From Macrocystis pyrifera (lineage: Eukaryota; Sar; Phaeophyceae; Laminariales; Laminariaceae), in contig JASSKH010000031.1 of NCBI GenBank assembly GCA_031763025.1, forward strand, positions 1,364,001-1,428,000: 64,000 nt of DNA, in the 5' to 3' direction. The notes under the pieces were generated by a model. That model had not been told where the DNA came from. It saw nothing but the letters and a program-made list of their open reading frames with translations, and searched no databases. The position numbers were made by a program, and so were the translations under genes. Below, piece by piece: positions 7,853 through 17,940 of this stretch; the stretch's first letter is position 1, and each line of letters opens with the position of its first letter.

Positions 7853-10400
7853 ATGGTGGGGGTGATGGTGGTGATTGGTGATGGCTGCGGGAGGAGGGGT
7901 GGTGATGATGGTTGGTGGTGGTGGTGGTGATGGTGATGGTGATGGTGAGTCGTACTTTTTACAAATTCATATAGAAATACCACTCTATCGCTTTGTTGTT
8001 CGATACGACCAGCGGGTGGGGAGTCCGGTGTCGTTTCCTCTTATTGGCGTGCTCTCCTGCTGCAACAGTAACACGAGGTATGTGGAGGGCACCGCTTCTT
8101 TCTTTTTTTTCCTACCTGCATACACACCATCGCTACGTACCACAGAAATAAGGTTTCTAAAACGGAGGACCATAGTGAATAGCACCTACGGTACACACAA
8201 AAACCTACCAGGTATATATTTACCTATGAATACCAACAATATTTGGTCCCATTTACTATGTATGGTCCCCCGTAATAGGTGGCGAAACCAAAGCAACAAC
8301 AACAACAACACCAACAACACCAACACAAAACGGTTCGTGTGTACTCGAGCTGCATCTCTCTGTAGTCTCGGCGCGACTCGCTTTCACCTGCCTCAAGGCT
8401 CATATCATACTGCCGCTGCTGCTGCTGCTGCTGCTGCTACTCGTGAGTGATGAGATGGGATGCCGCACCTGCGCCTTCTTCATGTCCTCTGTGTTGAGGC
8501 CGGTGGCGTACAGCATAGCTTGCGACGCCCCCTGGCTCTTCTTCTGCGTAAGGTTGCTCGAAAATCGGTTCATGATCACGCCTTCGTCACCCTCGCCTGG
8601 TCCACGCAAAACCAACACAACCAGGGGTTTTAGAGCATCCCAGCAAAAAAAAAGAAGGTATAGTTACCCCTCCGTACACTGGGACCATATTCCGGGAATA
8701 GACCAATGAATATGGGCTGGATTATGATCATTGGATCCATTACCCGCCCCGCCTCGTCCACATGCAAGAAAGTCCGCCTCCCGAGCGGTTCTTAGTAAGA
8801 TGCAGCTCACGATCATGCGGCTCGCTGAACACCTCACGGCTCTTCGCGCTTGGTGCAAGCATTGTCTGCCTGGTGGGCAAAAAACCGACGCGCTCCGTCC
8901 CGGCATAGTAGGGGTGCGAGGGTCTATGGTCACACGACTACGGCCATGCATTATAATGAGTACCCCCCCCCCCCCCCCCCCCCCCTCCCCCCCTCAGGCG
9001 TACCCCCCCCCCCCTACCCCTCTTCCTGCTCCGAGGCATCCTACAGCAGCAATCATATAATCGTAAAAATAAGGCAACGCCCCCGCCCCCCATTTTCGTC
9101 CCCAATACCGCCCCCACTCAACCAATCAAAAACTGAATCCCCCCTCTCTCCCTCCCATCCCACTTATTAAAAGTCAAGAAATAAATCACCCCTCTCCCCT
9201 CCGCTTCTCCGCCTCCGGGATACAACCCCCCACTCCATGAGTGAATGGATCACCCCCCTCACCCACCTCCCCCGCGCACACACAATATCAGGGGGTTTGC
9301 GAAGAATTTGGTTGAAACTCCTTCGGCTTGGATTCGTTCTTGTGGTCCGTTTCTTATGGAAAAAAACGACCCAAACTCACGAAACTATAGGCTCTTCCCA
9401 AGGTCGTGGCAAAAACGTAGCCAGAACGCCACTTTAAACAGGCAGTAATTATACTCGGGTTGGGTAACTCTTCGGAAGGCTCCATGGGTTGCGGTCACTA
9501 CTATCTAATAAGTACGAAACAGACTACAAGAATCCCAACATAATTGGTTCCAATCAGATTTTCTTTGCAAACACCCTGGTCAATCAACTCCCCCCCCCCC
9601 CCCCCCCCCCCAACCCACATCCCGCTGTACACACGCGTACTATATTCCCGGCCAGGCATCAATAAATGAATCACCCCCCCCCACTCCTTCTCCTCCAATG
9701 CCTGCCTGGTCGGTGAAAACCCGACGTGCTCCGTCCCGGCATTGTAGGGATGCGAGGCTACCTATGACCGTACGACTATGGCCATGCATGACATGAGTAC
9801 CCCCCCTCCCCCTCCGAAAAACGCCCCACTCCACTCCGCTTCACTAACCAACCAATCACAAAAACCTCTCACCAGTCCAACCAAATCAATAAGACCAATC
9901 TATTCAATCGAACTACATAGTCACCTGCGGCGGACGCATCCCTTCCGAGTGAAAAATGAATCAATCTATCAACCCAACCAATCAAATCCATCGCTCTAAC
10001 CAACCCAACCCAACGATCTCACCCATCCAACCAATAGCCTGTGCCAGGTGCATCCATTCGGGATGAAAAAAATACCTGACGTAACCGACTCAACCAATCA
10101 ACCAATCAACCACTCAAATGTATCGACCCAACAAATCTAATCCAACCAAACAGTTTAGCCTATCAAAAATCGATCCTACCAATCACCTTCGGCGGATGCA
10201 TCCATTCGGAGTGGAGACCTGGCGGAGCAACCCCTCGTCCCGCCAGCTGCACCGCCTGCTGCCGCCAAGCCGTTACCACTAGCGACAGCAGCAGAGCGCC
10301 CCAAGGTGCTGCCGGGGACGACGAACGCCTCCGCCGGGCCGGATAGGAGGATGCCAGCCATGGCGGTGGCGGCGGCGGTCGAAGCAGTGGAAAGAAGCAT
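226..10400 (-). CDS. ilvD: Dihydroxy-acid dehydratase, plastid-targeted (5' part, 8 exons, runs off left edge)
   Basis: Catalyses dehydration of 2,3-dihydroxy-isovalerate and -methylvalerate to the 2-keto acids, the third step of valine/isoleucine/leucine synthesis, using an Fe-S cluster. Eight exons, joined by phase-consistent GT-AG introns, give 322 codons. All three cluster cysteines are visible: NPCNMH (exon 3), GCDKNMPG (exon 5) and [16 protein letters not shown] (exon 7). The family is usually about 560-610 residues, so the C-terminal half lies left of position 1. The first ~25 residues form a signal peptide ending AEA|FVVPG, matching the ASAFAP-type motif of stramenopile plastid presequences. 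Introns are 1590, 1560, 649, 1958, 1605, 1238 and 609 nt. Coding DNA is only about 9.5% of the span; the rest is repeats, including degenerate copies of exon edges. The start is the only ATG in frame with the presequence. Confidence 0.96.
443..543. mobile_element. MITE family A copy 1
   Basis: Terminal inverted repeats of the TTACGGGGGACCATAGTA type; this copy has lost two bases at its left end. It lies in DHAD intron on the exon 7-8 side. Confidence 0.85.
724..920. mobile_element. MITE family D copy 1
   Basis: About 197 bp bounded by inverted repeats of consensus GTCCCTCTATARTGCCGGT. A second copy in the opposite orientation is at 53603-53778. Internal GAGTAGTGCCGG and GTGTGGCAGTGTGCGG blocks are shared. 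Confidence 0.75.
943..1035 (-). CDS. ilvD: DHAD exon 7 (third Fe-S cysteine)
   Basis: 31 codons: [20 protein letters not shown] then [11 protein letters not shown]. Acceptor TTTCGCAG|GAC and donor GAG|GTACAG. The short intron-side sequence at 724-920 is a MITE. Confidence 0.97.
1584..1619 (+). repeat. 36-bp direct repeat, copy 1
   Basis: Core TACTTGCAGGAAACAACCCT then GTTGACG, also at 1845-1881. Both copies are in DHAD intron 6; the surrounding 1430-2110 is rich in TACTGYAGTAG-like words but otherwise unexplained. Confidence 0.8.
1845..1881 (+). repeat. 36-bp direct repeat, copy 2
   Basis: Near-identical to 1584-1619 at a spacing of about 261 bp. It is followed by different sequence, so the similarity is confined to this block. 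Confidence 0.8.
2274..2378 (-). CDS. ilvD: DHAD exon 6
   Basis: 35 codons: [20 protein letters not shown] then [15 protein letters not shown]. Acceptor CCGCCAAG|GTT has a weak pyrimidine tract; donor GAG|GTGGGC. Phase 0 at both ends. Confidence 0.95.
2859..2966. mobile_element. MITE family A copy 2
   Basis: In DHAD intron 5; left TIR is diverged (TTACAGGGGACCATATTA), right TIR intact. Internal sequence is of the subtype with AACAATATTTGGTCC near the right end. Confidence 0.85.
3045..3140. repeat. Isolated GGGTC-satellite fragment
   Basis: Repeated CGGGTCGGGTC words and GACCCGACCCGTGACA match part of the 590-bp satellite monomer found at 30.0-35.1 kb, showing that the family also occurs dispersed. 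Confidence 0.7.
3225..3500 (+). repeat. CAACGGTAAC minisatellite
   Basis: About a dozen units of roughly 15-18 bp around a GCCAACGGTAAC core in DHAD intron 5. Two further units (3937-3966) sit just beyond the exon 5 donor. Read on the plus strand it encodes an Asn/Gly repeat, but there is no other sign of a gene. Confidence 0.85.
3984..4144 (-). CDS. ilvD: DHAD exon 5 (second Fe-S cysteine)
   Basis: Encodes [20 protein letters not shown] and continues through [13 protein letters not shown] to NRPSIM, the family's central block. Acceptor CGCCACAG|GG and donor ATG|GTGAGA. Its 5' edge plus acceptor is repeated three times in degenerate form in the preceding intron (4465-4830). Confidence 0.97.
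4195..4660 (+). repeat. AAGAAAATACGAAAAT-rich tract
   Basis: Purine-rich low-complexity filler between the real acceptor of DHAD exon 5 and its decoy copies. On the transcribed strand it is a long pyrimidine-rich tract. Confidence 0.8.
4465..4520 (-). repeat. Decoy copy 1 of DHAD exon 5 acceptor edge
   Basis: Minus-strand sequence resembles the exon 5 start. It keeps the AG (CGACGCAG|GGATG) and an open frame encoding [14 protein letters not shown] against the real [14 protein letters not shown]. Confidence 0.85.
4677..4722 (-). repeat. Decoy copy 2 of DHAD exon 5 acceptor edge
   Basis: Shares TCCTTCTCTTTCCAGTTCCG and the CGCGACATCGT block with exon 5; the acceptor AG is replaced by GG. Confidence 0.75.
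4770..4830 (-). repeat. Decoy copy 3 of DHAD exon 5 acceptor edge
   Basis: Keeps a CACAAG|GATGTCC acceptor-like junction and ends in ATCGCCGATTTTC, but the frame is altered by insertions. Confidence 0.7.
4835..6102. other. DHAD intron 4, remaining part
   Basis: No gene or transposon recognised. A short (CATAGC)4 run is at 5407-5433, and several TACCTGGTA-like words occur. Confidence 0.6.
6103..6190 (-). CDS. ilvD: DHAD exon 4
   Basis: Encodes [20 protein letters not shown] then SDGISMGTS plus one base. The donor GCG|GTGGGT is chosen over the nearer ATGG|GTACCA because it restores the family sequence SMGTxGM across the junction. Confidence 0.93.
6653..6821 (+). mobile_element. Poly(C)-tailed repeat, subfamily C1, copy 1
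   Basis: Body ends ...GACTAAGGCAAGCAACAAA, then ATGATGAGTA followed by 30 C (6792-6821). Its 5' part (TTATGGAAACAACGTAATG) matches the minus-strand copy at 10447-10593. It has no terminal inverted repeats, so a retroposon-like origin is inferred from the one-ended tail. Confidence 0.75.
6840..6908 (-). CDS. ilvD: DHAD exon 3 (first Fe-S cysteine)
   Basis: Encodes 23 residues, [16 protein letters not shown] then LLDLAKE, including the first conserved cysteine. Acceptor CCTCAG|GTGGGC and donor GAG|GTGAGG. A poly(C)-tailed repeat is inserted only 18 bp beyond the donor (C-tract 6792-6821). Confidence 0.96.
7690..7950 (+). repeat. GGT/GGTGAT microsatellite with poly(G)
   Basis: Runs of GGTGGT and GGTGATGGT interrupted by homopolymer G, the longest 28 G (7825-7852), in DHAD intron 2. 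The Gly- and His-rich reading frames it creates are not genes. Confidence 0.9.
8159..8277. mobile_element. MITE family A copy 3
   Basis: Left TIR diverged (AACGGAGGACCATAGTGAAT), right TIR intact. It contains the TACCAGGTA word at 8206. Confidence 0.85.
8469..8596 (-). CDS. ilvD: DHAD exon 2
   Basis: Acceptor GACCAG|GC joins the phase-1 base of exon 1 to form Gly. It encodes the start of the mature enzyme ([20 protein letters not shown], then [15 protein letters not shown]), the typical DHAD N-terminal block. Donor CAG|GTGCGG, phase 0. Confidence 0.95.
8757..8985 (+). mobile_element. Poly(C)-tailed repeat, subfamily C2, copy 1
   Basis: Contains the C2 core GCGCTCCGTCCCGGCAT...GACTACGGCCATGCAT, then ATAATGAGTA and 23 C (8963-8985). 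Located in DHAD intron 1, about 160 bp upstream of exon 2 in gene orientation. Confidence 0.75.
9700..9797 (+). mobile_element. Poly(C)-tailed repeat C2, copy 2 (3' part)
   Basis: Carries CTGCCTGGTCGGTGAAAACC to GACTATGGCCATGCATGACA, then TGAGTACCCCCC; only a short C tail remains. Confidence 0.7.
9920..9952 (-). repeat. Decoy copy 2 of DHAD exon 1 donor edge
   Basis: CTCGGAAGGGATGCGTCCGC followed by CGCAG|GTGACT: exon-like edge with an intact GT donor, compared with GAAG|GTGATT in the real exon. Confidence 0.8.
10036..10064 (-). repeat. Decoy copy 1 of DHAD exon 1 donor edge
   Basis: CCGAATGGATGCA is shared with the end of exon 1, but the donor GT has become GC (ACAG|GCTATTGG). Confidence 0.75.
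10187..10400 (-). CDS. ilvD: DHAD exon 1: start codon and plastid presequence
   Basis: Starts [14 protein letters not shown] and encodes 71 residues plus one base (phase 1). A hydrophobic signal core is followed by [10 protein letters not shown], then an Ala/Gly/Ser/Arg-rich transit-like stretch. The donor reads GAAG|GTGATT. The 3' edge of this exon is found again twice in intron 1. Confidence 0.92.
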
Positions 10401-10446
10401 GCTTGCTTACTGCCGGAGAGGCACGAGTGCAAGGGGGGCGAGAAGG

Positions 10447-10593
10447 GGTTAGGGGGGGTACTCATATGTTGCTTGCCTTAGTCATTTGATCATTGACCAC
10501 GCATCCCCTTCGAGACGGAGCACCGCTCCAACTCCAAATGGAGACACCTCCAACACTTTGGTACCCATTACGTTGCTTCCATATAATACATAC
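10447..10593 (-). mobile_element. Poly(C)-tailed repeat C1, copy 2
   Basis: Minus-strand copy just upstream of the DHAD start codon. On the plus strand it reads GGGGGGGTACTCATATGTTG, then the C1 body to CAACGTAATGG. Any DHAD promoter would lie in or beyond it. Confidence 0.75.
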
Positions 10594-10616
10594 CTTTTTT
10601 TGCTGGAGCGCGGGGC

Positions 10617-10790
10617 GGGGGGGGGGGTAAACACATATCATGTGTAGCCGAAGTTAAACGATCATAGAGACCCTCGCATCCCCACAATGCCGGGAAGGAG
10701 CATGTCGGGCTTTCCCCGACCAGGCGGAAAGTGGGGAGAGGGTGTGCTCAATATCATGCATGGCCGTATTCGTATGACAGGTGGGGGGGG
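10617..10790 (-). mobile_element. Rearranged poly(C)-tailed C2 fragments
   Basis: Two blocks of the C2 body (10668-10733 and 10747-10785) with poly(G) runs at both ends. Their order differs from intact copies, suggesting nested or rearranged insertions. Confidence 0.6.
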
Positions 10791-11154
10791 GGGGGGCAGC
10801 GGCAGTAGTGGGGGTCCGTGATATTTCGATTTCAATATATTTTTCGATGTTTCACGGGTCGGGGTTATATCATATACAGTGGTGTCACCGATGACCGTCC
10901 TGTATCTGGAATATAATAGTGGGACTCTAGGGGGAAGTCTGACGGGAAAAAATGACGATGTCATCAGGGCAACAGCACCTGTCGCACTAAGCAAACCATC
11001 CCGGGGGGGATCGGGCCAGGCGAGGGTCAGGGCGCGAGAAAAAACAGCAAAGCTCGTGTCCGGACTATACTGGAACGGGATTTCTATAGCACCCACACAG
11101 GAGGAAACGGTTTCACCAACACCTCGGATAGATCAAATATATTATTCCCACTTC

Positions 11155-11400
11155 ATGATCTAGATCTTTCAGGGCAGATAGATAGATATATAGATCCCTG
11201 ATCTATCTGTATGATCTGCATGATCCAGTTCACCTTGCCGGGCGGGAGTCATAAAAATTGCATGATTTAGGACATGTTTCCTGGGTTCGATCTGTACTGT
11301 ACAGATCCTTCAAAAACATCTCATACGCGCAGGTTAGGATCTAGCTGATCTACTGTAGATAGATAGATCATGATCTGTACATCGTGATCTATCTGACGTG
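11155..11400. repeat. GATC-rich dispersed repeat F, copy 1
   Basis: Dense ATGATCTAGATC words around a block CCTTGCCGGGCGGGAG and GGGTTCGATCTGTACTGTAC. The same order of blocks occurs at 58205-58515, so it is a dispersed element and not simple low complexity. Confidence 0.75.
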
Positions 11401-14400
11401 TTAACTATTTGCTGCTTGCCCAAGGCTTGGTTGTAGGTTGTACGCGCTGCTGAGGGCTCACAAGTCCAAAAAAACATCTAAAAAACAAGCTGTGAATGAT
11501 GACTCATGACTGCCGTATAACCACTCTGTCCGAAAACCTACGTAAGGACCGCGTAAAGGGTCTGCATATATAACTCTGCGTTCTCCACACCCTTCAGAAT
11601 GTGCTGGCTTCACGAGTAATGCCTTCCGCCTTTTGCTGTGGCGGCCTGGTGAAAACCATCGTTTTTGCCGGATTTAGTCAGCGCGGGATCACGGTGCTAT
11701 CATAGGTGGAGGGTAGCATACCGCTTACTCCACCATCTTCTCGAATACCGGTACAGAAGTGGGGTACCCCCTTCAAGACCATCCGTTTCAAGACTTTTCG
11801 GAGATAAGACCAGGTCACCACAAAAAAAAAAGTACACGGAATTGGCATGGTCAGTAGTAAAATATAAGACAATATTCGAGATAAGATCACGCTTATTGGC
11901 TTGTCACGGAGTGGTCTAAAAGAAGGGTACCACACTGCTGCAAGTGGTAGCTAGCTCTATTGGCCAGGTGGGCCAGCCGGCGGCGAATTATATACCCAGG
12001 GTAAGCTTGGAGGCGTTCGGGTTAGGGTGGGATCAGGTGTGGGCGTGGGATCGGGGTGCCAAGTGGGAGCAGGGAGAGGGATTGCATCGTGTTGTATGCA
12101 GACCCCTGCCACCGTAGTGGGAATTGCACCTATAGTAACATAAACATCTTCTGACGCGCCTCACCTGAGAGGAGCTTTGTACTATTAGCAAGTCACCCAA
12201 TACGCGATTTAGAGAAAGGCTCAAAGTGCAACGCGATGAACACTCCCCATAGCCTGGGTACCTCACGAAATACACTTGCTCTACACTCCAACGATACTGG
12301 GTTAAGGACCTCCGGTCAGTCGGAAGTACTTTTGGTAGAAGCACTACATTCCGCCTATCGCTGCACGTCTTTTAAGGCCTGCAATTAGGTTTCGTCGACC
12401 GTAAAATACTGCCGTAGGTACGCCGTGAGTTGGCTGGACTTCACGGCTACCAGGTACGATACACCAGGAAGCTTTTAATACTTGGGTGGGGAATTTAGTC
12501 GGAGCCGAAAAAACGCCTCCCCCAGCCGAGAGGGCGGGAAACGGGAAACAATATTTACGTTTTTTTTTTCATTTGTTACGTAGGCTAAAAAAGTATATCA
12601 GTTACGATGGACCAAGCAAGCCTCGCCACGCAAGAAACACGCAACTCCAACTCCCCCAATCCAACTATACTGGTATAGTAGCCAACTACTATGGACAATT
12701 TGATAGCCTCAACTGCGGTAGTCGAGACTATCGTAGAGCTGCGAGTTGGATGACTAAAAGTCGCCACCTAGGTGTTGGGTGGTATTGTCGTTAATCGCAG
12801 CGATGCCAACTATCCGACTGTTCGGGTTTCCTAATATATGGAAGGCTTATTTGTCACGGGTGCGCATTTCTCCGAGAGACCACTCGCTTAGAGAGGGAGA
12901 GAGAGCTGAGAAAAAAAATCCATCGCCATTGACGGTCGACGGTGCTCGTGCTGATGGCAGTGCCGAAGGCCGTTGGCGTTTCGTGTTTCACGTTTTTGTA
13001 CACACGTCAAATGAAGCCAAATAGCGGCAGTCGACTAGTCAGCTAAAGTCAGTTACATAGTTGGCTGCCAACTCACACGCCTGCTCATGACCTAATCGAC
13101 GACTTTCACACACCCGTGCGGTAGCTCTAGCTGCATGTAGGCAGGCAACTTGAATAGTAGCGCTTGAGGCAGGTTGATAAGCCTAGGCATCAACCAGCAC
13201 CAGGTCGGTCGTAAAATTATCGTGCATCACCATGTCACACTAGATGCATAACACCAGCACTGCTGTATTTCAGTTGTCGCACATACATACTGTAGTTACC
13301 CTTGGGTACTGCCGTATAGTAGCAGCAGCAGTACGTACTAATAGCAGTCTTCGTGGTGGTGCGAGGGTTCGACAAGTACAGCAGACAGTAGAAGTACGCA
13401 GAGACGTGGAGACTGTACAAGAGTACTGCTGTTGTGTACCTCGCACGCAGCAAGCAGATGTAGAGTGTTGTCAGTACATCTTACATAGATCATGCTGCAG
13501 GATTCAAAACAGGCACAACCACATCCACAAAAACCAAGGAAGCACTAAAGACTGCAACCACTCGTGAGGAGAACCACCCAGCGTATAGACTGTGAGCATG
13601 ACAGATGAGTCGGCCGAGCTCTGGCACAGGTACCAGAGGGCACAGCAGGCAGAGCAACCAGTGCATCGCCACCGCTCGTTGAGTTGAGGCAGCGCAGCAG
13701 TACACCTACGAAAACATAATCAACCAACAGGCGATCATCTACACCGACACCACCAGGAGGCTGCTTCGAGACAACAGACGCAAGATATGACGAAGGCTTA
13801 CGCCCTCTCTAGCCTAGGATGCATGAAGACGTGAAACATGCCAGGCACACCCACCTGTCGTCTCGAGCTTGCACTGCTGCAAACACTAACCGCCGCAAAA
13901 GCACAAAAGTTGTTGACGAGTAGTCAAGTGACCTATACGAACTGATCGGTTGGTGGCGACTGCAACCAGTTGGAGCCTGACATACCTTGCGGGGCGTACC
14001 ACCTCGAGAGTAAGCGCCTCCGGTCCAACAGCTGGTGACCTCAAAGACTCTCAAGAAGGTAGAGCAGTCACAAGGAACCCAAGAACATGGCCAGGAACAG
14101 CCCTCCTGGGAACGGGGAAAAATTGCCGTCCCCTGCACATCATAACGCCTTCTCGCAACTCCTCTGAAGTGCTCGTTTTTCATTTTTCATGTCTTCATTT
14201 ATCATTTTTTCGTTCATTTTGAGGATATTTTATGTTGATAGTAGTCATTTTGACGATATCTATTTTAACATTTTGACGTTGAAGATTAAGTATTCTTGGT
14301 GATGAGAGGTTTTTTCGGTTGGACGAGACTTTCGCTGCCACGCCTTTCTGCTGCTGCTGTATACCAGGTACAGTATGTTGTTGAAGGGTTGCAGCGTGCA

Positions 14401-15378
14401 TGCCTACATGCATTCAGTACTGCACTGCGGTGGCTGCTATGCCCTTCACCCCCCTGAAGCATCGCAGTTCGATATTTACCTCTCCAGGGAAACACCGACT
14501 GGCTTATTACAGACAGCAGCAAGCAGGAAGTAAATAAATCGTCCGGGAGCTTCTTTGTTTATTGGCCTGGACTTTACATCGATCGTCTATCTAATGCCAT
14601 CTTCCCGAGAGTCAACAAACCACGGGACGCGCGGCACGCTCGTGAGACTTCTTAGCAGACCTGTATGGTGGCATTAGACTAACAATAATGTTAGCGTGCC
14701 CGATCATGCCCTGCTGCTGTTGCACCAAGACTACTTCGTACCAGGCACCTGGTAGTAGTGGTAGTATGTACATGTTGCACGTAACGGACGAATACCCGTA
14801 CGTAGGATAGATGCCGTATCTTTCCAAGAAGATCTTTCGTGTATTTTTATGTTCTGCTCCTGCAACCAGTTCTTCTCTTTCCTTCTCCGTTCTGGAGCAA
14901 GACCAAACACGCAGCCGTAGTAGGCTCTCGAAGAAGTGACGACCCCTCAACATCCACCTCCTCACGCCACCATGCTGGTGTGGCTATATTTTCATTTGCG
15001 CGCTCTGTTGCTCGCTCACGTAGTATTTTGATCAAATCTCCTCTTCTTCTTTGTGGTACAAGTATGTGTTCGTTCATGATCATCCGTTTCCCCCCCCGTT
15101 TGCAGCACCGCAGCCCGATTGTTTGGAGCGAAACGCAGCAACAGCCAACGGCAGAACAGCCATCCTTGTCCGTTCGCTGTTGTTGGCACGGTTATCCTGC
15201 GTGTACCCTACGTACGGAGAGTAGTTGTAAGGCATTTTTCCTCTCGCGCTTCCCGTGCACTGGTAAAAAAGCACCTCAACACTGCTGCTGCTACGCACCT
15301 GGAATGATGTAACGACAGGGCTCCATCCACCCCTTGTTTCAGGGATACCACGACAACATGCACTGCAAGCAGCAGTAG
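11401..15378. other. Intergenic DNA, no gene recognised
   Basis: Only short open frames without recognisable domains on either strand. Scattered TACCAGGTA words occur (12448, 14362), plus frequent TACTGCTGC-like words around 13.2-14.4 kb. The frame at 14839-15312 has no family resemblance I can name. Confidence 0.6.
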
Positions 15379-15486
15379 TATTACGGGGGACCATAGTAAA
15401 TAGGACCAGAATTGTTGCTAAAAATAGCTAAATATAAAGATTTTTGTGTGTGTCGTAGGTCCTATTTACTATGGCCCCCCGTAATA
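15379..15486. mobile_element. MITE family A copy 4 (reference copy)
   Basis: The cleanest copy: TA, then TTACGGGGGACCATAGTAAA ... TTTACTATGGCCCCCCGTAA, then TA. It is about 108 bp with no coding capacity. TIRs of ~28 bp and a TA duplication are the hallmarks of Tc1/mariner-mobilised (Stowaway-like) MITEs; that assignment is inference. Confidence 0.9.
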
Positions 15487-15997
15487 GTAGCGGCACATAC
15501 ATGAAGCTACCGGCCCTCTCACAACTAAAAGCCCCCACAAGAAACTCATCCATATATATACAGATACTAAGAAGCAGGAAAAAGCCGGTCCATGCTGTAT
15601 TTCTTATTTGAGAATGGGTGCGTTCTACACAATTTTCAGACTCCTGAATTTCTTATTTTCCTGTGAATTTTATGGTCTCAGCCCGCCTTTCTTCTTGCTC
15701 GTTTTTTCTTTTTTTCAACTGTAGACGTACATATTTCCGGCAAAAGAGGGAAGTGATCTCAAACGGGGGTGGATGTACCCCCGCCTTTTTCAGCCAAACG
15801 GGGCGGGTAAGGAAAACACGTCCGCGGGGGAGGTGCCCAACCTGTCTCAAATTACATTATTATGACGCGTTGGTAAGACGTCCACAGCCTATGCACGCAG
15901 AGTACACACACCCGTTTCTTCTTCTGTTTCCGGGTACAATATTAGGCCTGACGGCAGGAGGGTACACAAGGATCTCCCCTTTCAGCTACAAGTTGGG

Positions 15998-16037
15998 GGG
16001 GGGGGGGGGGGCGTACTCATTCGTTGCTTGCCTTAGT

Positions 16038-16105
<68 letters not shown>
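15998..16105 (-). mobile_element. Truncated poly(C)-tailed C1 copy 3 with 67-nt poly(G)
   Basis: A 28-nt C1 end (GTACTCATTCGTTGCTTGCC to TTAGTC) is flanked by poly(G) on both sides. The right-hand tract is about 67 uninterrupted G (16039-16105). Confidence 0.7.
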
Positions 16106-16106
<1 letters not shown>

Positions 16107-17831
16107 ATAACCCCGAATTTCTACAAAATTTATTCATCACCCCTTTTTGGCTAACGATTCTCCCGCTTTTGACCGAAATAATTGCCGGTATCATGTCTCG
16201 CCGTGAATCTATTATGACGAAGTGGTGATGTAGACCTCGATGTTCCGCCGTGGATCTGTCAGAATTTCTCCTCTCGGGCAATGTGTATGGGAAATCAACG
16301 GCCTGAAGCTCATGCTGCTCACATTGTCGAAGGGCAGGCATAATAAGGATAAATACGTCGAAACATCATACGAACTATATTCTCGGTCGAAGGGAGGGGG
16401 GCGTCAGTGAAAAGGGGGAACGCAAAGAGTTAGCGGAATGGCGAGGTCACCTCCCCCCCTCCCCCATTTGCAGCCGAAGGGGGAGATCCATCTTGTGCAC
16501 CCTCCTGCGCCATGGTGTCGTCAGCCCCAATATCGTGCCCGAAAAAGAAAAATAAGAAGGTTGTGCGTGCTCCGCATGATGGACTGTGGGCGTCTTGCCT
16601 TCCCGTCAGATTTTCATTCGAAAGAGGTTGGGGGACGCCGAATGTAGATATACAAGGAACGTGTTGGGCGACACTCCGCTGTAACATATTGGTAGTGAGA
16701 TTCATGTCGTGTTTCCGTTTGCTTTACCGTACCCCAGAGGACTAGGCGTACGCTTCGTCGTGTTACTCAGTTATGTATGACACCTGGTGCATTGCATGTA
16801 CGTCGCGGGCTTGATTTCTCACGACCTCTCCGGTCGGTAGAACCTCCCACGTGTTGAGCCGAAAATACTAAGGAGTGATGACAAGAAACAAAGTGAGATC
16901 CCTAGTGCTTGCTGCTGTCGGTAGTTTTTTCGAGGGCGCGGGGTTCGTCACTTTTACTGTTCATCTCGCGACCCCTCAATACCTTTCCGGACAAGCCGTG
17001 GTCACAGACGTCTTCCCTTCACCCCCGCGGTCCTTGCGTTTGTTTTGTTGCGCATAGGGTTCACATTTCCCTGCGACTGTCCGTCATTAGCCATGTGATT
17101 TGTGCTAAACTTGCGCTTTCGCACTTTCGGCGTCGGAAGAAGACTCAAAAGTTAGTGTGTAACACCAGTCGGGATTCGAAGCCCAGTGCAACCGCTGCCA
17201 GGGCGACAAGCTACCGATACATCACAGCCGAGACCTCATCAATCTATGTATGGGTTAATTGTGTGCAATGAACGGAGTAAGCAAGTAACGTGCAGGGCGC
17301 CTCTATCAGCACCACACATCAGCATCTCACACAACCGTCATCACCATGATCATCACCACATCATTGCCATCCTTACGATTAATAACACCATTGTCACCAT
17401 CATCATCCTCCTCGTCGCCGTCATCTTGACCATCCTCACCTTCATCATCACACCTTTTTCATTCCATCATGTTCTCTCCCATCCACTTTCTCGCCGCCCC
17501 CGCCGCCCGCCACTATCGACACCCACCATCGTACACAAACTATAAAACATAATACGAAAAAGACAAACCTGCACTTGACATTGCTCCTTTAACGATCGAG
17601 CGGCAATATACCCATGATCCTCTACATGGTCGATTGGGATAGCATTTTATTCACTACTGTGCACCGGATTCGTGCGGGTGTGGATCAACGAGCACGCCAC
17701 GGTATAGAGGGAAATATCCGAAAGTGTACTGATTAGAAACGTAATACTACACTAGTAGAGTAGGTAAGTCTTTTTAGGGACTCCACGATAAGGGACGTCG
17801 GTATAAAAGGGATCTCTAACCCCGAACGCAC
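16106..17831. other. Intergenic DNA, no gene recognised
   Basis: A CATCATCAC-type low-complexity stretch lies at 17335-17470. The rest has short frames only, without recognisable motifs. Confidence 0.6.
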
Positions 17832-17940
17832 TATTACGGGGGGCCATAGTAAATAGGACCCAATCTTGTTAGTAAAAATAGGGAAATATATAGGTTTTTG
17901 TGCGTACCTAAGGTCCTATTTACTATGGTCCTCCGTAATA
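17832..17940. mobile_element. MITE family A copy 5
   Basis: Both TIRs nearly intact and flanked by TA. Internal sequence TTGTTAGTAAAAATAGGGAA is shared with copies 4, 9 and 10. Confidence 0.9.

Larger units (their letters stand above)
9860..10180 (+). repeat. CCAACCAATCAA filler with exon 1 decoys
   Basis: Low-complexity ACCAATC-type repeats in intron 1 that surround two copies of the exon 1 donor edge (9920-9952, 10036-10064), giving a loose tandem array with units of about 112-147 bp. Confidence 0.75.

Noticed and set aside
8757-8985. 5S rRNA-derived origin for C2 (CTACGGCCAT)
   Set aside because: Only about nine bases match the 5S start; the rest of 5S is absent.
15663-16154. Gly-rich plus-strand frame of 163 codons
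   Set aside because: Its glycines come from the 67-nt poly(G); no domain on either side.
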